From Chitinophaga flava (GTDB lineage Bacteria; Bacteroidota; Bacteroidia; Chitinophagales; Chitinophagaceae), in contig NZ_QFFJ01000002.1 in assembly GCF_003308995.1 (NCBI RefSeq), positions 496,001 through 560,000 of the forward strand: 64,000 nucleotides of DNA, in the 5' to 3' direction. The notes below the pieces were generated by a model. It saw nothing but the letters and a program-made list of their open reading frames with translations, searched no databases and was not told where the DNA came from. A program made the position numbers and the translations under genes. This document shows, piece by piece, positions 37,869 to 44,898 of this stretch (its first letter is position 1; every line of letters begins with the position of its first letter).

Positions 37869-38775
37869 TAAGGTTAACAACCACTTTGATCATCATTTCT
37901 TTTTCATCCGCCTTACTTTCTGCAATCATCAATGTCAGCGCTACGAGAGCATTGTCTGCGATACGTTTGGACCCATCTATCCGGTACAACAAATTATTTT
38001 TATCAATAAACCACACGAAGAGAAAAGCAGCGATACGTTTGTTACCATCGGAGAATGAGTGGTTTTTAACCACAAAATATAACAAGTGCGCTGCTTTTTC
38101 CTCAATACTGGGATATAACTCTCTACCATCAAAGGTTTGATAAATTACCGCCAGTGAACTGCGGAAAGAATCGTCTTTTTCATTACCAAACAGGGTGCTG
38201 CCGCCAAATTTGTCCTTTAATCCGTGAATGGCATTCATGGCAACCGTATAGCTGATCTGGAAAAGTGTATCTGAGGTAGTGCCCTGTATGGTTAACTGTT
38301 GATGATCATATTTGTCCAGTATGTCTAATGCGTAGGCGTAATCGGAAAGCACTTTTAACAGTCCGGTTGCTTCGTCTGTATTGACTGATCCGGTGTTCGT
38401 GGCCAGCCTTTGATGCTCGGTTGAAGTCCCGCCATTGCTAAGACTGTCTTTTATGATCTTGTTGATCCAGGAGCGGAATTGTAAGCTCCGTGGAGATTTC
38501 ACCAGATAGCTGGTGGATATTACCACATCGATGGCATAAAATGTAGCACCCTCATCGGATGTGCGAATGGTTGTATGGATATCAAGTTCGCTTTCTTCAT
38601 AAATGTTATTTATGAGAGATGCGATATGCGCTGGTGATTCCCCGAATAATGCTGCTATCTGAGGCTGTGTAAACCAAATGGTATTGTCTGCAGACTGAAC
38701 ATTGATAAAGGTTTGTTCTTCCTGATGCTGATAGGAGAAGATTTTTTCTGTGTTTTCGGCTATAAGTTGAAACAT
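37852..38775 (-). CDS. RhuM-like/Fic-Doc fusion protein
   Basis: 307 residues. The N-terminal ~120 residues (WFTQPQIAALFGESPAHIASLINNIY) resemble the RhuM 'virulence protein' domain, a DNA-binding/KilA-N-like region. The C-terminal half is a Fic/Doc domain with motif H239-SFSDGNKRIAAFLF. Fic/Doc enzymes transfer AMP or phosphate to target proteins; the NKR rather than NGR ending is closer to Doc-type phosphotransferases. No obvious Phd antitoxin is adjacent. It is the last intact gene of a minus-strand group whose upstream members look degraded. Toxicity and target are not demonstrated by sequence. Confidence 0.85.
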   Translation of the reverse strand: MFQLIAENTEKIFSYQHQEEQTFINVQSADNTIWFTQPQIAALFGESPAHIASLINNIYEESELDIHTTIRTSDEGATFYAIDVVISTSYLVKSPRSLQFRSWINKIIKDSLSNGGTSTEHQRLATNTGSVNTDEATGLLKVLSDYAYALDILDKYDHQQLTIQGTTSDTLFQISYTVAMNAIHGLKDKFGGSTLFGNEKDDSFRSSLAVIYQTFDGRELYPSIEEKAAHLLYFVVKNHSFSDGNKRIAAFLFVWFIDKNNLLYRIDGSKRIADNALVALTLMIAESKADEKEMMIKVVVNLINNLN

Positions 38776-38833
38776 GAGTAGATAATTGATTGTTTTTCGG
38801 GTTAAGCTGTAAAAGTAGTTAATGTCAGATTAT

Positions 38834-39259
38834 TTAGTTTAGGTGGGTTTCATTTTCATTGGTTTTCCTGCTTTTTCCCCAGGCATAACCGCCTCCCAAA
38901 CTGATAATGGCAGTAGTTACTATTTCCAGGATACGCATCGCTATCTCTTGTTTGCCCATGTATACGCAATAGAGGAATACACCGGCTACGATTACGAGGA
39001 TGATTATAAGAGATATGGCAAACAGCAGTCGGCTTCGGAATATATGCTTAGGAGCAGACCTCAGATATTCCACTTGTAAACGCAGGTTCTCTTTTGAGAG
39101 ATCATATTCCTATTGTAGCTTTTGTGTTTGTAACATCATTTCATCCTGTCTTAGCTTTAATTCTTCTTTTTGCGTATCCAGAAAGCTTATCAGGGTGGCT
39201 TCAGTAAATAATTGGTCCTGCTTGTGACTATTTACCCGTTGAGAAGTATTTTCCGTCAT
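38834..39259 (-). pseudogene. Coiled-coil/two-membrane-segment protein interrupted by an in-frame TAG
   Basis: A single 142-codon frame runs from ATG at 39259 to the stop at 38834 with one in-frame TAG at codon 50 (39112-39110). The part before it (DTQKEELKLRQDEMMLQTQ) and after it (EYDLSKENLRLQVEYL) make one continuous charged coiled coil, followed by two membrane segments (LLFAISLIIILVIVAGVFLY and a shorter one near IVTTAIISLGGG). A C-to-T change turning CAG (Gln) into TAG explains it. A GTG at 39073 could start a shortened 79-residue protein, so partial function is possible. No family recognised. Confidence 0.6.
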
Positions 39260-39440
39260 AAATTGAAGATTTAAGTTTTACCTTAACGTATCCTGATACT
39301 GATCCGCTACCCAATTTGGGTGGAATAAACTGTGCTGACAGAATTGTTCCCCGGGCTTCTTCAAAAAGCTTTACATAGGCAGCCGGAGACAGGAGTATTT
39401 CTTCGTGGAGTTTAATTTGGTTGGAAATATTCGGGATCAT
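39228..39440 (-). CDS. Small hypothetical protein
   Basis: 70-residue reading frame starting ATG at 39440, overlapping the start of the interrupted coiled-coil gene by 32 bases, which would allow translational coupling. Composition is normal for a folded protein (KLFEEARGTILSAQFIPP, GYVKVKLKSSIYDG), without signal or membrane segment. No family recognised; it could also be a chance frame. Confidence 0.4.
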   Translation of the reverse strand: MIPNISNQIKLHEEILLSPAAYVKLFEEARGTILSAQFIPPKLGSGSVSGYVKVKLKSSIYDGKYFSTGK

Positions 39441-39452
39441 CGTTTTTAATTT

Positions 39453-39665
39453 TCACATGATTGTTAATACTGCAATATCTCTTATCGTTTTCAGGCTTTT
39501 ATCCGGACCATATACTCCCAGATAGAGTACCTCTTTCATCTGTAATTTCTTTCATTATTTCCACCCTTTTGTTAATATCATGTAAATGATTGAAATCCGA
39601 TCAAACTGAATCTCATAAAGACAATTAGCCGCTATCTGATTTGTAAAAAAAACTGTCACCTCCAT
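39453..39665 (-). pseudogene. Frameshifted remnant of a ~70-codon gene
   Basis: From ATG at 39665, reading MEVTVFFTNQIAANCLYEIQ, the frame runs into TAA TGA. The neighbouring frame continues with HDINKRVEIMKEITDERG, and the original frame resumes with EVLYLGVYGPDKSLKTIRD to a TGA at 39455-39453. Two compensating indels would rebuild a continuous 71-codon protein. The stitched protein is not one I recognise, so this is pattern-based and tentative. Confidence 0.3.
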
Positions 39666-39923
39666 CCCAAAGTAGACAACTATCATCCTCATATCAAACT
39701 GTTGCAGAGGGTTTTTTCAGATATTACACTTTACGTGTATATACGCAATCAGAAATTGCGCAAATGCTTAACATTTTTATTCGTTTCTGATTCCGTAATT
39801 TCGTTCCGCAGTTTCCGGAAAACAGCACCTGTTTTATTCACCTACAATTCCCCAAAACTAAAGGTACACCTGTGCTCAGGTGTGTCTTATGCAGAATTTC
39901 ATTTCAATTTAAAACCCCATGTC
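39666..39923. other. Upstream region of the beta-propeller-like gene
   Basis: No gene seen. The following gene's frame stays open through this stretch (from 39702), but the translation here is unlike a protein N-terminus and the DNA is AT-rich, so it is read as untranslated promoter DNA. No certain promoter elements. Confidence 0.4.
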
Positions 39924-41912
39924 ATGAAAATGTTAGCAGCTAATCTTGCTGGCGCTATTGGTTCGCGCTACCTGAAAAACAAGAACCAACTCATCTTTGT
40001 GGAATACGACGGCTTCATCTCTACCATTGACCTCGCTCCCGTTTCAGCAACCATTATTTCCCAGGGTACTACCGATATCAAAGGTACCTGGCTGTTTGAT
40101 TGCGAAACCGGTACCAACGTTAGTGCAGGTACCACAGCTGATATCTGGTGGGAACAGATAGACACGGTAAAAAGGCTGATGGTGCCACAAGGCAATGCAC
40201 AGATCATCAATCTGGGCATAGTAGATTTTAATCAGATCACACCGGCCGCCTTACAGGCCTATAACTACTCCAATACAGCTATTGTTGGTAACAATGACGC
40301 TTCCAATAAACTGGTCAATGGAGATGTCTTTTGTGTACGTACCCGGGAAGGCAATTATTGTAAACTGATGGTAGTAGCGTATGACTACAACCTCAAAGTA
40401 CAATGGGTGACCTACAAACTAACCCCAACGTATAAACGTATCGGCAGCGGTTATACTAATCCGGAAGATATTGCCGTGATGGCCAATGAACAAATCGCCT
40501 TTGTTTCCGAACGCAGCGGCGATATTATGAAAGTAAATCTTGCCAGCGCCAACCGTGCTGCCGCTACGGTAGTATGCTCCGGATTAACCGCCCCGCAACA
40601 GTTGTGGCTGGACGAAGCACACATGACGGCTTATGTGGTGGAATATGCCAATCCGGGCAACCTGTTCCGCATAGACCTCACTACCGGCACTAAAACAGCG
40701 CTCTATAGCGGACTTAACTTCCCCGTGGGCCTCACCCTGTCTTCAGACCTGTCTTTTGCATATGTAACAGAACAGGGCCTTTCCGGCATCAGCCGTATTG
40801 AACTGAGCACCGGTATCAAAATACTGATCGCAGGCGGATTGACTGCTCCGTTTTTCCTCACCTGGACAGACAGCACCGAAAGCCGGCTGCTGGTGGCAGA
40901 ACGGGATCCGGCCAACCGCATCTCCAGCGTGGATGTTACCAAAACATCCAATAATGTCAACCTGTTTATCGGTAACACCGCTTCCCGCCCTTCCAGTATT
41001 GTGGCCACACAGCCCGGCAGCTATTGTGTATGCTGCAATAGCGAAGTAGATCAGTATGCACTTATGGCCAGTACAGGCACCGGATGGTACAAGGGAATCG
41101 GTTTTGTGCCCTGGAACCTCATTACAGCCTTAGGAAAGGCCGATACAACCACGCAGCCGGCCTATCCCTTCCAGTTCCCGAAAGACTCGCCTTTTGGTGG
41201 CACCCTGCCGGTGAATATCGATCATTACAATGCCTGGGGCAGTGGCATCAAATATTACAAGGTGCTGATAGATGGCAGCCCTCGTTTCGAATCCTGGAAC
41301 GACTTACGCCTGAACACCACCAACGGACATTATGATATCATCGAATTACAAAAGCCAGATATCAACGGGTTCTATAGTGTACACAACCCGGCTGCTATGT
41401 ATTATAATTCAGACCTGGGCTGCCTGCTCGAGAGTACTACAGTGTCCAACGGACAGCATACGCTCTTAGTGGAGTTCTACGACGCAGCGCATGTACAGGT
41501 GTCTTCCATGAGCAATACGTTGCTGATCAATAATGAGAAGTGTGTGGCCAGCCTCGATGTCCCCTTGCTGAATACACATCCGGCTAACGGTTGCGGCTAT
41601 CTGAAATATATCAATGCAACAGACCAGGTAACACTGCGCTGGTCTGCAGCTCATCCGCAGGGCTTTGCTACCTGGTCTTTTAATATTATAAAAGGACTGA
41701 ATGGTGGTGTATATGCTGATTCAGGTGCTTTATTTCCCGCTCCGGTGCATGGACAGGATCTGATAAAGAATGTGTCTGACCTGCTGAATAACTGTCCGGG
41801 TGTAGCAGCATTTGCAGAATCCCTGTATGTGGCCTCCACTGTTATTAACGGCCATAGTCGTCAAAGTCAGCTGGATGCTGAATCATCTATCGCCTTCTGC
41901 CTGGCGCCCTGA
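39924..41912 (+). CDS. Beta-propeller-like protein of unknown family, no signal peptide
   Basis: 662 residues from ATG 39924. The N-terminal ~180 residues form a beta-rich domain with unusual conserved-looking segments (YDGFISTIDLAPVSATIIS, KGTWLFDCETGTN, GDVFCVRTREGNYCKLMV). The middle (about 185-375) has regular NHL/SMP-30-like propeller blades (NPEDIAVMANEQIAFVSERS, PVGLTLSSDLSFAYVTE). The C-terminal ~270 residues resemble jelly-roll or Ig-like domains. There is no signal, lipobox, membrane segment or T9SS tail, so it is either cytosolic or exported by a route not visible here. It is monocistronic with a good terminator. Function unknown. Confidence 0.7.
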   Translation: MKMLAANLAGAIGSRYLKNKNQLIFVEYDGFISTIDLAPVSATIISQGTTDIKGTWLFDCETGTNVSAGTTADIWWEQIDTVKRLMVPQGNAQIINLGIVDFNQITPAALQAYNYSNTAIVGNNDASNKLVNGDVFCVRTREGNYCKLMVVAYDYNLKVQWVTYKLTPTYKRIGSGYTNPEDIAVMANEQIAFVSERSGDIMKVNLASANRAAATVVCSGLTAPQQLWLDEAHMTAYVVEYANPGNLFRIDLTTGTKTALYSGLNFPVGLTLSSDLSFAYVTEQGLSGISRIELSTGIKILIAGGLTAPFFLTWTDSTESRLLVAERDPANRISSVDVTKTSNNVNLFIGNTASRPSSIVATQPGSYCVCCNSEVDQYALMASTGTGWYKGIGFVPWNLITALGKADTTTQPAYPFQFPKDSPFGGTLPVNIDHYNAWGSGIKYYKVLIDGSPRFESWNDLRLNTTNGHYDIIELQKPDINGFYSVHNPAAMYYNSDLGCLLESTTVSNGQHTLLVEFYDAAHVQVSSMSNTLLINNEKCVASLDVPLLNTHPANGCGYLKYINATDQVTLRWSAAHPQGFATWSFNIIKGLNGGVYADSGALFPAPVHGQDLIKNVSDLLNNCPGVAAFAESLYVASTVINGHSRQSQLDAESSIAFCLAP

Positions 41913-42029
41913 GAAAACAATGGGTTAGTAGCCCGGTTATAAATGTTGTCCTTGTATTCCCGGTACCGGTCTCTTACTCCGGCAGCTACCCATGCCTGTT
42001 GAAGAGTAGCAGGGCCGGGGATACGCAGG

Positions 42030-42068
42030 ACTGCCGGTATGAAGTTGCTCACCGGCAGTAGTTTTTTT
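42030..42068 (+). terminator. Intrinsic terminator after the beta-propeller-like gene
   Basis: ACTGCCGGT (42030-42038) pairs perfectly with ACCGGCAGT (42051-42059) and is followed by AGTTTTTTT. It lies just before the convergent SRAP gene's stop and could serve both strands poorly or the plus strand well. Confidence 0.8.
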
Positions 42069-42069
42069 G

Positions 42070-42822
42070 TTACAGACTGAGTTCAGGTAACCCTTCATAT
42101 ACAGCTCTGGCGATCACGGTTTCATCATCCGGCTTTACTTTCCGGACAGAATTGACCGGCCAGTATTCCAGCTGTTCTGCCGGATATTCATATTGTATGA
42201 TATTACGTATATCCGTTTCAGTTATATCCTTCTCTATCCATTGCAGGGCCAGTTCATTCGGCAGCATCAGCGGCATTCTGCCGGCATTGTCGCCTCCGTT
42301 GTGTATCTGACGCATCAGGGGATTGGCGGCGCGTGTCAGCAGGGTGAACGTAGGGATACGTTCCGGTTTGTCCACATCCCAGGAGTTGGAGTAAGCCCAT
42401 AAGCCCGCAATAAGAAAAACCTCCTGTTCTTTGGAATGGATATAGTAGGCTACTTTATTTTTCCATTCAGGTATCTGCCGGTATTCGAAGAAGCCGGTCA
42501 CCGGTATCAGACAACGCTGATGCCGGATGGCATTCCACATCGTCCCGCTCTCCAGCACTTTTTCACTGCGTGCATTGAGATACATCTGCCGCTGTCTTTT
42601 TACTTTTTCAAGCGTGTCCAGCAGTTTGGGAACAGGCCCCCAGGTGTATTTGTCCACTTTCAGACCGTTGTTGTTAACAATCACCGGCCATTGTGGAAAA
42701 GACATGCCTATTTTATGATAGGTGGTGTCGAAGTTCAGGTCCAGATTACCTGCTGTTTTTAGCAGGGGGACCGACTTTAGTATCCGTTGCAGGTTGGCAT
42801 TAAGGGCGATATCGTAACACAT
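42070..42822 (-). CDS. SRAP domain protein (YedK/HMCES family)
   Basis: 250-residue protein that in this family shields abasic sites in single-stranded DNA by forming a thiazolidine link through the N-terminal cysteine. Visible landmarks: Cys2 (MCYD), the NARSEK active-site loop near residue 83, the GFFEYR motif near residue 110 with the catalytic Glu, and the RMPLML segment near residue 183. The usual short IH-RMP spacing is lengthened here (IHNGGDNAGRMP). It is last in a three-gene operon behind a UmuD-like protease, fitting the known association of SRAP genes with SOS genes. Confidence 0.93.
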   Translation of the reverse strand: MCYDIALNANLQRILKSVPLLKTAGNLDLNFDTTYHKIGMSFPQWPVIVNNNGLKVDKYTWGPVPKLLDTLEKVKRQRQMYLNARSEKVLESGTMWNAIRHQRCLIPVTGFFEYRQIPEWKNKVAYYIHSKEQEVFLIAGLWAYSNSWDVDKPERIPTFTLLTRAANPLMRQIHNGGDNAGRMPLMLPNELALQWIEKDITETDIRNIIQYEYPAEQLEYWPVNSVRKVKPDDETVIARAVYEGLPELSL

Positions 42823-42825
42823 GTT

Positions 42826-43308
42826 TTAACTTTCGATTGCGGGTAAAGGTACTTTTAATTCTTCATGCTGATATCGCAGCGAAATATATAAATCCCCATA
42901 ATGCAGACATAGTGTGGCATTGGTTTTTTCGGGCGGCCATTGGGTATGGCGGCTGATATACTGTCGTACAACAGGCGCCAGTTGTGCATCCGGTGTTTGT
43001 TTGTCGCCGGCGATCAATGCAACGTAAATTTTATACCCTGTAGGCTGCGAAGCTGCAGTGTACAGCTTCTCCACTTCCTCCGGATGGAACGACTGATAAA
43101 TATATTTCCGCCGGTCAAACCGTATATGCTGAAAATGTGCATTGGCAGCGCCGATATCCTTATATGGTGTGATCAGCAATACTTCTTTTATATGTGCATC
43201 GGAAGGTGATTCGCCGGCAGGATAAGACTGGCGTACAAAAATAGTAAACCCTTCCCGCAACAGCGCCGATACCAGCGCAGCTGATAATAATACTAACGGA
43301 TTGTGCAT
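42826..43308 (-). CDS. Hypothetical protein in the umuD-SRAP operon
   Basis: 160 residues with a short hydrophobic N-terminus (PLVLLSAALVSALL) that is weak as a signal peptide. The remainder is mixed alpha/beta with no motif I recognise (KEVLLITPYKDIGAANAHFQ, RYISR-like basic stretch near residue 120). It sits between umuD-like and SRAP genes with gaps of 15 and 3 bases, so it is certainly co-transcribed. A role in DNA damage is contextual inference only. Confidence 0.65.
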   Translation of the reverse strand: MHNPLVLLSAALVSALLREGFTIFVRQSYPAGESPSDAHIKEVLLITPYKDIGAANAHFQHIRFDRRKYIYQSFHPEEVEKLYTAASQPTGYKIYVALIAGDKQTPDAQLAPVVRQYISRHTQWPPEKTNATLCLHYGDLYISLRYQHEELKVPLPAIES

Positions 43309-43323
43309 AACATTGTCGTTTCT

Positions 43324-43743
43324 CTATTTACGCATGTCTACAATCACAGCGGTGATGACACCCCATACCTGAAAGTCAGCCTCTTCCGTTATAACAATCG
43401 GTTTGTAAAAAGGGTTCTCCGGATGCAATACCCAATTACGACCCGCTTTTACCAACCGTTTGATGGTAAACTCCCCATTGAGCACCGCCACAATAATATC
43501 CCCGGTGGATGGACGAATAGAGCGGTCTACCACCGCCAGGCAACCATCCGGAATATGGGCTTCGGTCATACTGTCGCCCTTAACCCGGATGATAAATGAC
43601 TGGTGGGGATTAGGTTGTAAAATGCGGGAGAGATCAATCTCTTCCGGCTCATAATCCAACGCAGGTGAGGGAAGGCCCGCAGGTATAGTCGTGTCAAAGA
43701 ATGGCAGGGTCATATTCAGCTCACTCAACTTCAATGCTTCCAT
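43324..43743 (-). CDS. umuD: UmuD-like self-cleaving S24 protease
   Basis: 139 residues, the same length as E. coli UmuD. LexA/UmuD-type Ser-Lys protease that cleaves itself when RecA filaments form. Cleavage dipeptide Ala22-Gly23 in IPAGLPSP, nucleophile Ser58 in KGDSMTE and Lys95 in FTIKR keep the E. coli spacing almost exactly. There is no DNA-binding domain, so it is UmuD rather than LexA. I chose ATG 43743, because an in-frame codon at 43782 falls inside the upstream palindrome. No umuC follows; an unknown protein and SRAP take its place. Either a partner polymerase is elsewhere or its role differs. Confidence 0.88.
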   Translation of the reverse strand: MEALKLSELNMTLPFFDTTIPAGLPSPALDYEPEEIDLSRILQPNPHQSFIIRVKGDSMTEAHIPDGCLAVVDRSIRPSTGDIIVAVLNGEFTIKRLVKAGRNWVLHPENPFYKPIVITEEADFQVWGVITAVIVDMRK

Positions 43744-43762
43744 ACTACTATCGCTTTTAATA

Positions 43763-43783
43763 TTTGCTAATATTATTAGCAAA
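43763..43783. promoter_or_regulatory. Perfect 21-bp palindrome upstream of umuD: candidate SOS operator
   Basis: TTTGCTAATA, one central T, TATTAGCAAA: 10-bp perfect arms. It ends 20 bases before the umuD-like start codon on the minus strand and overlaps the expected promoter position (TTTATTTTGC on that strand). A repressor operator is the natural reading; LexA is inferred from the gene content. Confidence 0.6.
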
Positions 43784-44182
43784 ATAAAGCTAAATAATTT
43801 AGTTTGAAAAATCCATTAACAGATCATTTACAAAAGAAGGAAAACCGCGGCAGCAGCTGCTATCGCTTAACTTACAGCAAATCAGCAAAATGACCGTTTT
43901 GACTGCTAAAACAGGCGCATGAATATTTTTGAGCCACTGAACAGTTATCGCAGCCCGCTGCGGTGGAATTTCCGGGGAACATAACAGCAATAAATTATTT
44001 TATGTAATTTGCTATGCAGATGTTAATACTTGATAATATTACTGTTTAAAGTCTCCATATCAGACATCAGCCGCGAAGATCCCCATCCACAGCTGGAAAC
44101 CAATCAACATGGCACAGTATAACCTGGCTTTATCTGTAAATAACATTGTTTAATGACCTTTAAGAAACTTAAAAACTAACCT
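43784..44182. other. Divergent intergenic region, no gene seen
   Basis: About 400 bases between the umuD-like gene and the exonuclease gene. It contains small GC-rich inverted repeats (GCAGCAGCTGC near 43850, CGCAGCCCGCTGCG near 43950) and AT-rich DNA before the exonuclease start, but no frame with protein-like composition and no tRNA. Confidence 0.45.
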
Positions 44183-44701
44183 ATGGCTTACATAATGGTA
44201 GACGTAGAATCCGATGGGCCTATTCCCGGCGATTATTCCATGATTTCTTTTGGCGCCGTACTAGTCAATGAATCACTCAACACCTCTTTTTATGGGCAAC
44301 TGAAGCCCGTTTCTGAACAATATATCCCTGAAGCGCTGGCCGTATCAGGTTTTACCAGAGAAGAGACCCTGCAGTTTGATGAGCCACAAAAGGTGATGCA
44401 GGATTTTGCTGCCTGGTTAAAAGAAAACTGTAAAGACCGCCCTGTATTTATCAGCGATAATAACGGGTTCGACTGGATGTTCATTTGCTGGTACTTTCAT
44501 CATTTTACCGGCGCCAATCCTTTTGGTCACAGCTCCCAGAATCTGGGCAGCCTTTATAAAGGAATCGTGAAAGATACTTTTCAGAATTTTAAACATCTGC
44601 GTAAAACCAAACACACGCATCATCCTGTGGATGACGCCACAGGCAACGCAGAAGCGCTGCTCACACTCAAAAAGGAATATGGCCTGAAAATTAAATGGTG
44701 A
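44183..44701 (+). CDS. DEDD-family 3'-5' exonuclease (RNase T/oligoribonuclease-like fold)
   Basis: 172-residue cytosolic exonuclease of the DnaQ-like fold. Metal ligands appear as Asp7 and Glu9 in VDVESDGP, Asp97 in NNGFDWMF, and the His-x4-Asp of HHPVDDATGNAEAL (His146/147, Asp151), i.e. a DEDDh set. No other domain is present, so it is a stand-alone nuclease acting on short RNA or DNA ends. It is divergent from the SOS-like operon and directly precedes the his promoter. Substrate cannot be decided from sequence. Confidence 0.85.
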   Translation: MAYIMVDVESDGPIPGDYSMISFGAVLVNESLNTSFYGQLKPVSEQYIPEALAVSGFTREETLQFDEPQKVMQDFAAWLKENCKDRPVFISDNNGFDWMFICWYFHHFTGANPFGHSSQNLGSLYKGIVKDTFQNFKHLRKTKHTHHPVDDATGNAEALLTLKKEYGLKIKW

Positions 44702-44717
44702 TTAACAAAAAAATAAG

Positions 44718-44747
44718 TTTGATTTCCCGATTTACTTATTATTTTTG
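44718..44747 (+). promoter_or_regulatory. Bacteroidetes-type promoter of the his leader
   Basis: TTTG at 44718-44721, an 18-base spacer and TATTTTTG at 44740-44747, matching the -33 TTTG / -7 TAnnTTTG pattern of Bacteroidetes primary sigma. Transcription would begin only a few bases before the leader ATG at 44758. Confidence 0.65.
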
Positions 44748-44757
44748 TCCCGACATT

Positions 44758-44820
44758 ATGATTATCAACATACATATCCATCATCACCATCATTCTTACC
44801 GAGCAGGTAGGCTGGGATGA
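44758..44820 (+). CDS. hisL: Histidine operon leader peptide
   Basis: 20-codon frame containing six His codons, five of them consecutive (codons 8-12; the other is codon 6), ending in TGA at 44818-44820. It precedes a terminator/antiterminator set and hisG, so it is the sensor of charged tRNA-His in classical attenuation. No ribosome-binding site is needed to see it; the start may be nearly leaderless because the promoter -7 element ends 10 bases upstream. Confidence 0.9.
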   Translation: MIINIHIHHHHHSYRAGRLG

Positions 44821-44885
44821 TAATGTGTATAACCACCATATTAGATTCATCATCAGGGGCTTACCAACAGGTAAGCCCCTTTTTT
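44795..44885 (+). promoter_or_regulatory. Histidine attenuator (pause, antiterminator and terminator stems)
   Basis: Segment 1 CTTACC (44795-44800) pairs with segment 2 GGTAGG (44806-44811). Segment 2 GGTAGGCT (44806-44813) can instead pair with segment 3 GGCTTACC (44858-44865). Segment 3 GGGGCTTACC (44856-44865) pairs perfectly with segment 4 GGTAAGCCCC (44870-44879), followed by TTTTTT: the terminator. Segment 1 starts two bases after the last His codon, so a ribosome stalled on His codons masks it, frees segment 2 and prevents termination. Confidence 0.9.
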
Positions 44886-44898
44886 ATTTTTACACATC

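Noticed and set aside
39110..39112. In-frame TAG as programmed readthrough or pyrrolysine insertion
   Set aside because: No pyrrolysine system is known in Bacteroidota, no recoding structure is visible, and a simple CAG-to-TAG mutation explains it.
43324..43782. LexA repressor annotation for the S24 protease
   Set aside because: The protein has no N-terminal helix-turn-helix domain and its length and spacing match UmuD.
43799..43990. 63-codon minus-strand frame upstream of the umuD-like gene
   Set aside because: Composition is not protein-like and it overlaps the promoter/palindrome region; no homologous pattern recognised.
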